A stretch of DNA of 64,000 nt. It comes from Marsupella aquatica. Taxonomy: Eukaryota > Marchantiophyta. Position numbers and translations under genes: made by a program. Below, piece by piece: positions 12,110-25,056 of this stretch. The DNA lies in the NCBI GenBank assembly GCA_973895155.1, contig OZ316893.1, positions 24,490,001 through 24,554,000 on the forward strand, written 5' to 3'. A model generated the notes under the pieces. The model was given only the letters and a program-made list of their open reading frames with translations, was not told the DNA's origin and ran no database searches. The number at the start of each line of letters is the position of its first letter. The first letter of the stretch is position 1.

Positions 12110-13230
12110 CAGGCAGTGTAGTTGAGGATATATTTATACATGAACTAATCTTTTCAAAGATTTAGTTGAATTCTTTATAGTGGTACTTTTTCACGCACGT
12201 TTCTGATGTCTTCTCTGAGTGTCTTCCTCCCTTTTGTCCCATGTATGTTCAATGTGACACCTAGCTATTGTTTTTTCGGGGAGACCTTACCCTCCCTGTT
12301 GGATAGGAAGCATGGGACAGGGATTCACTTGCATGCGACAGGGATTTCTCAATTGTAGGTTGTTGCTCTTGTGTCCAACTCGTCCTCGTACGAGACTTTC
12401 TCTCTGGATCCCTCTGTTTTGTCCTGTATATCCTCATCTAATGATCTGTAGGTGCTCTGTCTTCTGTTGTCATGAATTCCTTCCGCAGCGTCGCATGTGA
12501 AATTTTAGCCGGAACTCCTACATGTTCAGGTTGGCCGCAAGGTTTGATCGTTGTTTATCTTATTAGCAAGAAATGTCCTTGGAAAGGTACTCCCTACGGT
12601 TAAGTTGGAATTCCTCTCAACCAGGTGTCCATGAGGATTTCTTTATTTCAGGGAGGAAATCGTGTACTCTGTGCTGTCTTCCTGAGTTCGGACATTACGG
12701 TTTTTCATTTGGTGGTAAGCAGGGTCGCCACTCTCTGGATTGTGACGTGGGTGCTGTCTCAGGTTGCAAATGGGATACGCTCTTTGTTTCGGAACCGATA
12801 AAAGAGGCAAATTGTCATCCAGTGGTGAATTTTCCTTCACTATGACAGTGTTTAATCACAAGGTACTATCCTGAGTGATTAATCTGGGTAATCCGTATTG
12901 AAACATGTCACGTATGTTATGAAAAATGAGCAAACCAACCAAGAGAATCAGAGTAGCTAGTTATCATCGCTAGCAGCTTGTGTTCGCTAATGCTTTTCGA
13001 AAAGGGCTACATCAACTCAGAAAATAAGCCCTCACTCGCTAAATGTACAGACTAAGAATAGATATGCTTTCCACCATGAACTTACTGATAAATTTATTCC
13101 GAGTCCTTACTAACCAAAACAATTGCCCTTGACGGAAATGAAATTGAATACTTTCGATTACAAATGCTTTACAGAAAAGTTTGAATGGTTGCCACCTACT
13201 TACTGTAGTTGAACCTCATAAATGGGAAAT
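12110..13230. other. 3' UTR and intergenic
   Basis: The first few hundred bases are T-rich and are probably the 3' UTR of the receptor kinase. Short frames at 12312-12500 and 12573-12845 show no domain. No further gene is visible. Confidence 0.5.
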
Positions 13231-13234
13231 TTCC

Positions 13235-13432
13235 GACATCTTGAGATGCGGAGCAAGTCATCCTCGATCACCACTCCTAAGAGCATCTTGAGCAAGTCGT
13301 TCTCGATCACCGAGGTCAGAAGAGCATCTTGAGATGCACTACAAGTCATTCTTGATCACCGAGTTCATAAGAGCATCTTTAGATGCACTACTAGTCATTC
13401 CCGATCAAGCAGTTCATCTGAGCTTTGCCATT
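13235..13432. repeat. Minisatellite, ~50-55 bp unit, four copies
   Basis: Four diverged units with 'gagcatcttgagatgc', 'aagtcattctcgatcacc' and 'gagttcataa' follow each other. The copy number and order are plain by eye. No coding frame is kept across the units. Confidence 0.8.
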
Positions 13433-15299
13433 AGGACCAGAAATGTTATAGCACACCGACGAACCGTACCCATGGATCGAGGTTAATAGGGGGTGATCAT
13501 ACTAAACCGGTCCGGATCTCCAAGTTTAACGGTGAAGGTAAACCATTTCCGGGTGCAGCTGAAAGACAGACGGCCCAGACGGCCCAGACTGCCCTAAGCA
13601 TGCAAATATGCCTTGATTGATGCACTAAGTGCTCCGGCATATGGAAGAGGGGCACACATCATCATCCCATGGCTCCAAGCCACAGACTCTCTCCTGTTCT
13701 TTCGACATTTTATTCGATGCGCCTCGTGTTTTTTTATGGTCCTGGTCTGTGTTCCCAACTGCCCGTCAAGGGTTCTCTTCATACTCATGAGCTTTGCTTG
13801 AGACCTGCTCTAACGTGATCACAATCATGATTGAGCTCGAAGAAATGGCATGCTTTGACCAATCCTAATTTCAATGCTGCTTAGCTCAAGTTGGATAAAC
13901 TGGCCATAGATCTCATCTTGTGGCTACAAACCATTAAGATTCTGCCGCATAGTTTCGCAACAGAATGTCGTTACTTTAGACCCCAAAATGTGGCATTCTA
14001 AACCGTTCGGTCATTACGGTCCATAGTGTCATTTTGAGATACTGACCTGCAGAAGAATGGCAACTGGCATTGCAACCACAATGCTGCCTCTGATAGTCAC
14101 TCCAGATCGCAGCAGGAGCTCTATGCAACCTCTGGGGAGTGCAGAGTAGCATGAAGAGTGTCCTGCATCACTTGCCAAACCGCTCTCCCCCGCTCAAGGG
14201 ATGGTGCCCAGAAACATTTTTTTCATCGTCATGGGCTGCAAAAATCGAGACTGCATTAGTATCAAGCAGCATCTGAACGCCTCCCTCACTTTCTATTGAT
14301 GCGCTTTGAGATTCAAGAAACTGGGGTCTAATACCCCTCGCATTAAAACCCCATTAATGTCCTCTGTTTTAGGAAACGGTATTCATACCTTTGGGAGTGG
14401 GAGCTCCACACGAAATCCGTGGACATCTGGGTCGCTAGTAAAGCTGCGAACTGATTATACGACCTCTTCTTCTGCAGCACTTCACCTCAAAAGAAGCAAT
14501 TCACCATCTCTTTTCTTCTCACCCACATTCTTTGCTGAATCCGTGCAACCACTACTAAATTCATTTATTAGTTGGTAATGACACCCTCCCCATGCGCTTA
14601 CTCTTGCCTTGTGTGTCTCAGTCACCTTGACTGCCCTCCTCTCAAACTGCCCTCCACTGTTTTCGCACAGATGATATCAGCTTTGTGCACCCAGAGGATT
14701 TCAAAACATTTCGGCAAATCAGAGGCGCAAATAAACTAGAGTAGTAGAGCCCTCACCCTAAAGAGTCCCCTTAACTTTAATTACAAATCTCCAAGACATA
14801 CAACGTACATATAAATTAGTGTTGCAAATATACTCCACAACACCTAAAAGAGAACAAAATAGCTTGGCAGCACTTGCCCTTTCATTGTAACAACTTGATG
14901 TACATAAATTCAAATATTTTTTAGCTTTGAGCATATGGTACAGGAGTAGGTAAGCTAAACTTCCATCAAAATGACAGTGAATTTTTGGCCATTTTGGTTG
15001 AGTTATTCATTATGGAATGTAAAGGGTTAGATTCTATTAAATCAATTTTCATTGTGTTAATATGGAATATTAGGGCTTGGATTGTTAAGCCATGGAACCC
15101 TAGGCCAGCTTGGCCTGGAGAGTCTGAAATTTGAATGAGAAATAGAGTAAAGTGCAAGTAACAAATAGTGACAGATGAGACTTTTCTTGTGTAAAACTGA
15201 ATTGAATGGTTCCAAAAAACTCACTCAGGCTTTATGCTTGATAACCCATCCCCACTTGGCAATATAGTGTGTCTCAAAGCATGGCCCTAACAAGTTACA
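13433..15299. other. Intergenic, no gene seen
   Basis: No domain-bearing open frame, RNA gene or clear repeat was found. The short frame at 14306-14578 is not recognisable. Confidence 0.45.
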
Positions 15300-16435
15300 A
15301 GTTGGCCATATAAGGACTGAGTTGCCATAAGGACTGAGTTACATGAACGACCATAAAAGTTGCAAGAGGCAAAAATTGGCTTCCCTAAGAAAGTGCCGCA
15401 GCCATTGACCAAAACCCGTAACTTTAACTCTGAAACTTTGAATTCAGGTCATCACAACATAGAGTCATCACAACATTGCGTCATCCAGGGACAGAAACGA
15501 GATGCCAGTTATTGTGTATTATTAGAATGCTGTCATGACCACTTGTCAAGACAATAGACTTGGTCTTCCCCAATAGGGATGGGCAAAAAGCACTTACTCT
15601 GAGCGGGAGTACCCATAATTCATCCCTTATGGCACGGGTCAATGCATGTCCCCCTGTAACCAATAGGGAGTGTCAAAGTTCTCAACCAAAGTGTTATGGC
15701 TTTAATTTTTTGGACCTATCACCCTTATGGGGTACTATTTTGGTAGCCCATAGCCATTTTGTCTTGGCCATAACAGCTTTTTATGTCCTGAACCGTAACT
15801 GAGTTACAACTATGCTTTGACACACCATAATGGTCCATAATTTCTGGTCATAAGGTATTTTATGGGCACAACTGGTGTCCCGTAACTTTCCTTATGGCCT
15901 TGCTTTGAGACTTCCTAATAGGTAGTCTCAAAGCTGAGTCATTAGTGAAAGTTACGGAATTGTGGTATATCCCATAACTCCTATTATGGGACCCAATTAT
16001 GGAATAGTAAAAATGGGGGGAGGTAGCATTGACCCACCCCATAAGGCAGGAGTTATGGCATCACCCGTCTCATGGCCTGTGTTCTTTTTTCCTCCATTCT
16101 TGATCAGCCGCTACCTCCAATGCAACAGACATTGCCATGTCAGGACGGTGCAAAGCCCAGGTGCCAGCAATTGCGGCTTTCCAGAGTTCTAGAGTCCTGG
16201 ATTTGTGGATTTGCACCTAAAGTCGCGGGAAATTTACAGATCAAGTGTTAAGCCCGCAGGCTTTCCCTACGGTAGCTAAAGATCGGCTCCCATAACAGCT
16301 CCCATAACTTTTACCGAAGTTCCCGTGGGAGTGAATTATCTTGTAGTTACGGTAGTGCCTTACGTTGTTAACGCCAGGCTTTGAGAGGCCTTAATGGTGT
16401 AGAATTCTCTTGTAGTTATGGGAGTGCCTTATGTT
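15300..16435. repeat. CCATAA/TTATGG motif field, probable non-autonomous DNA element
   Basis: The six-base word CCATAA or its complement TTATGG occurs about 20 times in 1.1 kb (for example near 15324, 15351, 15612, 15625, 15694, 15725, 15769, 15825, 15835, 15860, 15894, 15971, 15984, 15998, 16038, 16053, 16284, 16299 and 16417). Chance would give about one. A second word, CTCAAAG/CTTTGAG, recurs between them. Mixed orientation and density match subterminal repeats of plant DNA transposons. The element's ends and target duplication were not identified. Confidence 0.6.
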
Positions 16436-16475
16436 GTTAAGGCCAGGCTTTGAGAGGCCCTAAATGGTGTAATCC
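16338..16475 (+). repeat. ~69-bp tandem duplication
   Basis: Two units share 'cttgtagtta', 'gtgcctta', 'gttgttaa' and 'gccaggctttgagaggcc', at about 16338-16405 and 16409-16475. They form the right edge of the CCATAA motif field. Confidence 0.8.
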
Positions 16476-16544
16476 CCTTGGGCTCGGCGTATTACCTACT
16501 CTTGGGGGTTACCTTACACCTTTACACTAGAGTACTGTATAACG

Positions 16545-16566
16545 GAGAAGAGAGAGAGAGAGAGAG
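16545..16566 (+). repeat. (AG)n microsatellite
   Basis: A short AG dinucleotide run about 1 kb upstream of the MCU start codon. Purine-rich runs of this kind recur through the 5' flank (16.5-17.3 kb). The frame at 16846-17301 has no recognisable domain and is treated as flank. Confidence 0.8.
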
Positions 16567-17579
16567 CATTCTGAGATGGTTGCTGTTGGCAGTTGACAGT
16601 TATGTATATTGCTCTTGAATCTCATCCCCCTGGAATCGCCACCCACAGAGAGCGAGAAAGAGAACGGGAGAAGAATGCATTCTTTGAAGTTTTCTCTGGC
16701 AGTCTTGGCTCTCGATTCTCAACTACTCGGAATGCCCGGGTCGGAATTGCGTGATTGCATATTCATTTTTTAGAACTTGTTCATCCTTCTTCCACACTCT
16801 GATCTGTCATTGTGCTCTACTGGGTCGGAATCGGGAATGGCTTGATTGAATTCATTCCAGTGTGCTCACTGTTCTTCTTCCATTGTTCTGCTCTGTTGTG
16901 CTCCTCAAGGTCATGATCAGAATGGCGTGATTGGGCTCAAATTGGGTCATTCCCAGTGTTCGTGGATGGAGGCACACAGTATCGGCAGTGTCCCAGGCTG
17001 CGAGAATAGATATTGTCGAACAGACGATTTGTTGAGGCGGAGGATTGGCTGCTCTGATTCTCGCCGCCCTCCTCCTTCTGTCTCTTCCTCTCAATTCATA
17101 AAAGAGTTCTCTCCCTCTCGATCTATGTATCGGCCGTCATTCATCCCGTCTCGTCTGTTGAAGAGGAGACTCTGCATTGGGACGAATTTGATTGATGGCG
17201 TATCGTTTTTTGACATGGAGCGAGAGGGTTCCACGCATGGGGAGAGAAACGTCTGCTTAGAAATGAGAGACCGTGAGGTACGACATTCTTTTATGAATTG
17301 AGAGAGTAAGAGGGACTTTTATTGATGGATACTTGGAGCAGGACATAATACATTTATGAATTGAATCGGTGATAGTCGTGAAGGTAGAGGAGACATGGTG
17401 TTGTAGAATTATGTCCTGATTTATTTACTTTCGTCCTGGCCCGCAGGAGGCAGAGTCATGTTACCTCCGGAGATGTGTCTGTGTTGTGCACTGCAAGCTT
17501 AGTGCTACTGCTGCTCATCAGCAGTTGTCTGTGCTGACGTTTGAGGGAAGTTGAAATCGAATTTACTGGAGACAGTGGC

Positions 17580-19055
17580 ATGGCGATCCGGAGGGCAGGG
17601 TCTGTCCTTGCACGGAGGTTGATAGCCGTGGCGGAGCAGTCGAGGAGCGGAGTGAGCGAATTGAATGCAACACGAAGTTCTTTGGTCACATCGGCATGGA
17701 GCGTTCCTTATCAAGAAGAGTATGTCGAGCCCGGATTGTTGGCGTCGGTGTCAGCCCAGGCGTATCGTCATCCATTTCCTGAGTGGACGTTTCCGTGGGC
17801 CTTGCAAGGATTTCAGAAGCCACGACAAATATTGTTGCCATCCTCTGCTGAAGAGCGAAGGGAGTCAATGCTTCGGGACGACGATGACGAAGGAGATGAT
17901 GAAGCGGAGGAGCCCGCGAAGGATTTGGTGCTGAATGTTGCAGAAACGAGAAAGATTGTACAACAGGTGAATGCAGTTGCGTTGAAGAACAGACTAAAAG
18001 CTGACCCCCGGGATAGTTTTAGTTACCGAGATCTACTTGACTTTATCAAAGAAGCAGGAGTGGCTTCAACTAATGAAGAGGCGATGCGGTTCGCTCGCAT
18101 TCTCGACGAGGCCGGAATTGTGCTTATTTTCCGGGACAATGTCTATATCCATCCGGAGAGGGTGAGTCCTCTGCCAGCACTTCGTTTCTTTTGATTCTTC
18201 TGCTGTAGGTAGTTTCCTACTTTTATCATCAACACTTTCTTAGTTTCCTACTTTGTGTTCGAGGACTAGTACATTTTACTATTTTCTGTGAATTCAATGC
18301 TCTTAGTATTTTCTGTCCAATTCGTTTCAAAATTGGCCCCACACTCTGAGGACACTCTTCGAAAAGTTGGAGAGCTTGGCCATTTCAATGCCCCCTGTCT
18401 TCTTCGAATCGTTCGGTGTGGGAAACATAATGATTTCTGCCCCTTGCAATTCTTCATATTCTCCATCCAACCTTATCATTTGAATGAGAATGGTAATCGC
18501 AGAATGTCAGCCTCCCGCTGCTCGTCCGAATTTCGTTTAGGGGGTTTCTTTTCTTTTCGTCGGCCGAGGAGTCGTCATCAAACGAAGATGTTTTGACTAT
18601 TGTTCTCTATGTGATAAAAGGTTGCAAAGCTCGTGGCACATGCACTTCCCTTTGCCGTCGTCCCAATGGATGATCCCCGTCGAGCGGAGCTCATGCAGCT
18701 GGAGCAGCAGAAGATCGAAGTAGATGCCATTGCCCGCAAGCAAGTGCGGAGATACTTGTGGACGGGGTTATTAGCACTTACCTTCCAAGCAGCGCTCTTC
18801 TTCCGGCTGACCTTTTGGGAACTGTCATGGGATGTGATGGAGCCCATCGCTTTCTTCGTTGGCTCAGCTGGACTCATCGTTGGCTACACCTTTTTCCTCT
18901 TCACTGCGAAAGACCCCACTTACAAAGATTTTATGGAGAGGCTCTTCCGCTCGAGGCAGATGAAGCTTCTCAAGAATAAAAATTTTGACCACTCAAGGTA
19001 TGAGCTTCTCAGGAGGCAATGCCAATGTCTCGACCTTGATGAGAAACATTCGTGA
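17580..19055 (+). CDS. MCU: Mitochondrial calcium uniporter (MCU), two exons
   Basis: This is the pore-forming subunit of the inner-membrane Ca2+ uniporter, moving Ca2+ from the intermembrane space into the matrix. Exon 1 is 17580-18161 and exon 2 is 18621-19055; the intron starts GTGAGT and ends AAAAG, in phase 0. The product is 338 residues, normal for plant MCU. The N terminus (MAIRRAGSVLARRLIAV) is arginine-rich and amphipathic, as expected of a presequence. A matrix region with an acidic run (about residues 98-115) is followed by a coiled coil (about 213-236). TM1 is about 239-257, the selectivity signature WDVMEP (264-269) carries the ring Asp and Glu, and TM2 is about 270-288. The start is the first ATG in frame; a longer open frame upstream has none. 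Confidence 0.95.
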
Positions 19056-19897
19056 CCTACGCCCTTTGGCCATTCTCTTGTTGACAACTCGGGAGCGCTT
19101 CCGCTCGTCTATCACATTCTTTCACTGTCGGCATCCTCTGCAGTACTGTACTTTAAGGTACAAAATTATGACTCTACTGCCAAAACATAAATGGCGGAGC
19201 CTGTCTCAAGATCGGGGAGATAGTCCTTGACAAAACGTTTGTGGGCCCGAGCTAATTTCTTGGTGGATTACAGCGGTGTGGTTTGTAAACCAACGGCCAC
19301 AGCCTCAAATCAAGCAAAGCTTAGCAGAGGCCATCTAGATTACCATTATTTTTGTTCCGATCTAGATAAGAAGACTTGGACAGGAGTTTGCGATGCTTCG
19401 CTTCACTGCCCAAAAATTTGAGACAAGACTGCGATGGCGAATCTCAGCAGGCAATTACGCAACACAGCATAATCTTGTTTCTTCTCTCTTACCTGTACGC
19501 GATCATCGAATTACATTCACAATTGATGTATCCAGTAAGAGATGAAACGTTGGATGTTGAAGAAGAACCTCGCCTTCCATTTTGTGGCCCCGGTTGACAA
19601 GAGCAACTTTGCAAGATGGGGATTTTCTGCTGCAAAGAAGACTGTTGGAAACTCTTTGAACATCGCCAATCACAGAGGATTGTACATTGCATAGCTGAAA
19701 GCAATTTCAGACCACCAGTCCAGTGATTGACTGCAAAATGAATCTCTTCAACTCTCAGTTTCTAGGAGCACTCTTAACACGAACGTCAGCCAATTTGGAC
19801 AAGCTTTGGTGACCAATCCACAAGGGATACTGAAATCCACAATGGATACTGGGCTGCAAAGGATTCAGGATTTGCTTTGGGGACAGTGGCATGCTAC
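19056..19897. other. Downstream flank of MCU
   Basis: This stretch holds the probable 3' UTR of MCU and then intergenic sequence. Short frames at 19227-19421 and 19376-19597 have no recognisable domain. Confidence 0.5.
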
Positions 19898-20262
19898 GAG
19901 CATCTCCAACAGTAGGATCAAATGCACCATGGGCTGAATTTGGAGGAGTGGCTTCCCCACCTAGGGAGCCTAGTCCTAAATAAATGGCAGGCAGTCTAAA
20001 TTTTCACACCCTTACCTCCATATTTGGTAAAAATGGCAGAGAGACCTCTATTCTGAGATTCTATCACATGTCACAAGATCCTGGATATGATCTTGTACCT
20101 AGTTATGCCAATACATCATTTTGGAAGGATAGGGGTCAAAGAAAGAGGTGAACTGCCGGTGATTGAATTCAATATGGATGCTATTCTAATTTTTAGGCCT
20201 TCAAATGATGGGCTATATTTTGAGTTTAGAGGTCATTGACCCCTAAACCATTGGAGATGCTC
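19898..20262. mobile_element. 365-bp MITE-like element with GAGCATCTCCAACAG ends
   Basis: The left end reads GAGCATCTCCAACAG, and the right end reads CCATTGGAGATGCTC, its near-perfect inverted complement. A related left end occurs at 35946. The flanking triplets are TAC and TAA, so a 3-bp target duplication is only partly preserved. The element has no coding capacity. PIF/Harbinger affinity is possible from the TA-rich 3-bp flank but is not proven. Confidence 0.6.
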
Positions 20263-21589
20263 TAAGATCCTCCTTGTAAGGTCCATGTGTGCAATATCTT
20301 CAATGATAGAGTATATTTCATCCTAAATTATAATTCTCACTAGCTCAATGTTCATGCAACTCAAAATTGCAACTTCATCTTCTTTGTTTTGACCAAAGTC
20401 ATTTCTAAGAATTTTTTTCCTGAAAACGTGATGTGAGTAGGTTTTAGTGGGGGCTCTGTTCACAGGTGGTTCTTGTTATTTCTCACTAAGTGATGGGCTA
20501 GGCAAGGCCCAAGGGTATAAACTCTAGATTAAGCAAATATGACTTATAATATTAATACACTAAAACAGATTTAAAAGCACCTTCATTTGTACGAATCCTT
20601 TTCCTTAGTTTATTACATAAGGAGGGGCCCCAAGGCCAAGTCCACCATAATATCTACTCCCACCAGTGCCATTTCATGGTCAGTTTACAAATTTGAAAGG
20701 GAAAACAAAATCTAGCAATCACATGCTTCCAAAGATGTATTTGCCAGTGTTGGATTGTCTGTAATAGGGTGCCCAAGGAGGGGTCAATGGAATGATGGGC
20801 GGGAGGACGGAACAACAATTAGTGTAAGACTGATTCATGCATAGAGCCCGCTCTCGAATTAGTGAGAATAACACTAATGAGGACTATCAGTGTAGATTTC
20901 ATGCAACCCAACATGTTCTCAAGGATACTCTTTCCATAATGACACACTTTTGTGCTAACAAAAATTCCACAGCTACAACTAAGATGCAACAGCTGTGTGA
21001 TTCAGGTAAAGTTTTTGTCATGATAGTGACTGAGAGAGCACAATTTTCAGCATGGTAGCTGAGGACAAGGTAGATACTTCAAGGAGGCTTATATGGCAAG
21101 CTTTTGCTAAAGTGGTGTTGTAGGGGTAATGAGAGTGATTCTTTTTTGAGAGTGTTGTGGATGGGAAATTTTGAGCTTCTATATTTTGAATGCACTTTTC
21201 AGATTCTGTCTTATTCATAATTTTTTTTTCATGTGTTTTTATTTCAATGTGCCTTATCAAGGGGCATCCTTTGTATTATATAGATTTTAATGAATTTTTG
21301 TGCCCCTTTAATTTTTGGTATCTTAGAGAATTTTGATCTCATTTGGCAGCCCGGCCTCTTACTCTTTAACCCCAATGACTTTAATTTCTACCATGAGATA
21401 GAAAAATGATTCTAAATAAACATGAACACATGGTATCTTAAGTTCCCCTCATGACTTTCTTCCCTAAGTTTATGGTTTTTGTTGAATCGAGTATCATTAA
21501 TAACTAAGGCACACTGAATTAAGTGCACACATCATAGGCCTTTGTGTCATAACCTGAGCTTAGGGGCCTCAATCCAACGGGTGTTGCAT
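20263..21589. other. Intergenic, no gene seen
   Basis: AT-rich sequence with short unrecognised frames only (20837-21058 +, 21018-21260 -). No RNA gene or strong repeat was seen. Confidence 0.45.
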
Positions 21590-21820
21590 ATCACGCTCAA
21601 AGTTTTGGGGGAATAAACGCCCTAAAACTTAAGTCAATAAAGTTTTTTTGAGAATTTTTTTCCCCTAACTTCTAAAGTTGGTTTTAAAAAACCCTATGAT
21701 TCTTATAATTCTCAAAACTGGATTAAAAACAACTCTAATGTTCTTCAACAAATTTTTAAAAGTCTTTCAGTAAACCCAATAAAAAAACTGTATACTTATT
21801 CGTGTGTGATGGGTTGGAAG
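21590..21820. repeat. Diverged relic resembling the 8-bp-TSD MITE family
   Basis: The order of sub-motifs 'ccctaaaact', 'ccctatgattcttata', 'tctcaaaactggatt', 'aatgttctt' and 'aacccaataaaa' parallels the interior of the MITEs at 37963 and 38848. The terminal GGGGGT repeats are not preserved. A second possible relic lies near 41880-42070. This is a similarity judged by eye only. Confidence 0.4.
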
Positions 21821-21898
21821 AAAAGAAGACTTGGGGACCACTTAATTACATATCACTACAAGACAAAATATCAAGCATGCATGTTCCAGGATGAGCAT

Positions 21899-22011
21899 GC
21901 ATGCTATATGGACTGGAAGAAAATGGGGCCGGAGAGCAAGCGAGCAAATGACAGAGCAACATGCTATATGGACTGGAAAAAAATGAGAGCAAGCCAGCAA
22001 ATGACAGAGCT
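21899..22011 (+). repeat. ~55-60 bp tandem duplication
   Basis: Two copies of a unit running from 'atgctatatggactggaa' through 'gagcaag' to 'agcaaatgacagagc' lie end to end. No function is suggested. Confidence 0.8.
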
Positions 22012-22529
22012 GCTTGTCAACTTTGCTTATTGATTTGCAGAAATAACAAGTGGGCTGAACAGGTCAGACAAATAAGTGGGAGTTAATCTGAGACCAATTC
22101 TGTTGGGCAGATCATGCAAACTCAGCCTCAGCAAATGGATTGTTTCATAGTAATTGTACATGGTTAACTTGACCCCTGAGCAAAATAGTGGCAATCTACT
22201 AAACCAAAAAAGGTGGCTAATTACTAATTTTGCCAAAAAGGGGTGGCAATGTACTATTCTCAGTGTCATTTTATATCATCAACAACTATATTACCCAATC
22301 TCTTTTCTATCATTGTTGTCAGCCATGAAATGCACTTTGGGCAGGATTAATGAACTGTGGCTGTCTGATCAAAATGCCTTTTTCTTTTTGACCTTCAATC
22401 ACCCAAAAGTAGCCCCATGCACACACAAGCAAACAGGGTCCAGAGTGGCAGAACCCCTAATACATATATGAGGGAACTGATTTTTTTTGGAAGACGATCA
22501 GGAGTGGATCTGGTTGATGGCCAGGGGAG

Positions 22530-22702
22530 TACGCAATCATGGTCATAGAAATGAGTGTCCAACTCCAATGAGTGACTCCTGTGAGTATGTCAATCACGGC
22601 CATAGAAATGAGTGTCCATTCAACTCCAATGAGTGACTCCTGTGAGTATGTCAATCACAGCCATAGAAATGAGTGTCCAACTCCAATGAGTGACTCCCGT
22701 GA
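22530..22702 (+). repeat. ~65-bp tandem repeat, nearly three units
   Basis: Units contain 'catagaaatgagtgtcca', 'ctccaatgagtgactcc' and 'gtgagtatgtcaatcac'. Copies begin near 22540, 22601 and 22661 and differ at few positions, so the expansion is recent. Confidence 0.85.
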
Positions 22703-24300
22703 CCACCTGTAGAGTGAAATGACCATTACTCATAAGACAACATGATTGCACATAAGCAACATCCACCAAATACACAAATAGTTGATACAAGTAATATGGT
22801 TCACCTCACTAGAGGCCATGTCCACAAAGAGCTCTACTGAACTCTAAGCGCGTCAGTCATACCAAGTCTTCATAAGCCAAGCTCTTTTTATCTTCTAATG
22901 GGCTCCGTAACAATGAGCCTAAATTTCACCCACTAACTAAGTCTTGCTACTGTAGTGTAAATAGTAGTTGCACATCTAACCGTAACTAAGCACTTGACTA
23001 TGGCTCGACTAATTGCGGTTACATAGTTACTCTAGACGGAAGAGTGAATGCATAACACCATCAACCAAATCACGAACGTTGCCATTGGCAAGGATGTTTT
23101 CTTGATCAAGTGAGGATATCGTCACTGGCAATGGTGCACTTTCCAGGATCTTGGAGCCCATCACCTCTTGAGAGCTAGAAATGAATGAAGGGCCAACAAC
23201 AAACAGAAGGTTTTGCGTAGAAAGATCTATAAGTCTTGCTACACTCTTGATTCCTACAGTCAATCATGAGACGTTCCAAATGAATCACAACTTGATTAAT
23301 TAATACTCCAAACTATTGACAACAATAAGACCTTCCAAGCAGATGGGTTGTGGATCATCTCCCATGCTTGTGGAGAGATTTGGGCCCCAAATTAGAGGGC
23401 ATAATGTAAACTGGGGACAGGCAGAACACCAACCATATTTAAAAGGGGACTTCCTAGCTTCCGCTCTGGAGAGGTGATGGGCTCCACAATTTTGAAAAGT
23501 GAAAAGTGCAGACTGCCCCAAGTGCCAGAACATAAACCCAAGGTAGATGCTGCAAAGTTGATCAGGCCGGAGCACGTGACAAAATGTTAGAGTCTTGGTT
23601 TATGTTTTGGCAAACTCGGGCCGGAGCTGGCAGCAACATCGGGGACTAGGACGGACAGTGTATGGGCCCCAGGAAAATGCGAGAACATTAACTTGTTGTA
23701 GATTTAATGCATGGTCTTGCCTGGGGACAGTAATTGTCAGTGGCAACATGCAAACTAGAAACGTGAAACGACACACGCTACTCTACATAGGATCTCTGCT
23801 AAAAGAAAAAAACAAATGAAGAGCTCACAAATCGACACTGCAGAGACAAACTGAAGATGAGAGCAATCGATCAAGTGAACAACTCGAATGGCAAAATGGC
23901 TTGCTGGGAAGGCTGCAAACACGAGCTCGTGTGTAGAAAATTTTCGGCCAGAACAGGAGTTGGAGAGCAAAAGTGAATTGCAGGTAGAACATGAGAGAAG
24001 AATTGCAGAAAGGCTTGACGAGAGAGAAACGACAACGACCGAAGCTGAAAATGGGGCAGTACACAGTATCAGGGTTCAGAACCTGAAGGCATGTTGCAAT
24101 TGAAATGGACTGATACTTGTTGCAAGGACAGCAACTGACATTTACAAGACTCGATTAGGAAGGACGCATTGGAACCTCGGTGGAACTCGTGACAGGCAAG
24201 GTACATGACCCCAAGAAAGCTGGGGAGCCTTAACTAGGGGTTGTTTTAACTCGCTCTGCAAATTGCACAGACCAATTCAATTAGTGTTGTAAGCTGCTGT
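22703..24300. other. Gene-poor interval with a weak kinase-like frame
   Basis: No intact gene. The minus-strand frame 23027-23263 contains NGNVRDLVD, which faintly recalls the region after the kinase core of malectin/LRR receptor kinases. This is far too short to call. Confidence 0.3.
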
Positions 24301-24304
24301 ACAT

Positions 24305-24470
24305 GACGATCAGTAAAATTCGTTGGGACATCAGAGACAATAGTAGTTGATGATCAGTACATTAAGTTGGGACATGACTCACAGTAGTACTATCAATTAG
24401 TTGTAGATGATCAATACAAGTAGTTGGGACATGACAGACAATAATCAATTAGTTGGACACCATGGACAAT
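24305..24470 (+). repeat. Degenerate ~55-bp repeats
   Basis: Three diverged units share 'gttgggacatgac', 'cacaatagta' and 'caattagttg'. They are followed by about 500 bases with no clear gene. In 24680-24850 the + strand encodes fragments such as 'LDCWDTKIE' and 'LHSGAR', loosely like a decayed receptor-kinase core. I regard this as weak. Confidence 0.5.
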
Positions 24471-24961
24471 CGGAAACATTAGATAGATCAGTCTGAAGCA
24501 AGGCTCTTCAGTCATTAATGTCCACTGCTTTTCCACTGTCCTGCATAACATGGCAACATCTAACATCCAAACGATAATTAGAGAAAGTCACTTTCAGGTT
24601 TCAGGAAAGGCGGATATGAATGTCGTCTTCATAAAACATCTGACGAATTGGAGGAGACGTCATCACAGCGAGGGCTCAATTCTTGGGAAGCTGTTTGATC
24701 AGCTCAACTATATGGAAGGTTGAGATTGGCCTCGACTGCTGGGACACCAAGATTGAGCGTTGGTCGTTCGCAATGGAAGCAAGGACAGTATTGCATTCTG
24801 GAGCCAGAAATCGTAACCTCGACACAGCTTTGCAGTCAAAGAGAGAGCATGCCGGGATGCCACCGCAGGACGTTCTTAAGAGTCCTGCCCACCTGTTAAG
24901 ATGTACAGGCTCTAAGGCGCACTAATAACGAAAAGGGACTCGAGCAGAGCAATGAACACAT

Positions 24962-25056
24962 AAGCTTCTAAAGAAAACCTGAGCACTGCACAGCTGTAGA
25001 CGATGACAACCAGAGCTTCTAAAGAAAACCTGTTGCACTGCACAGCTGTAGAGGAT
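24962..25056 (+). repeat. ~52-bp tandem duplication
   Basis: The unit 'agcttctaaagaaaacct' followed by 'gcactgcacagctgtaga' is present twice, at 24964 and 25015, nearly identical. Confidence 0.85.

Noticed and set aside
16846-17301. 151-codon + frame upstream of MCU
   Set aside because: No recognisable domain, and it lies in the purine/pyrimidine-rich flank. It is probably promoter or 5' leader sequence.
23027-24870. Two receptor-kinase relics (23027-23263 - and 24680-24850 +)
   Set aside because: Only scattered short peptides resemble kinases, and they lie on opposite strands. This is not enough to annotate as pseudogenes.
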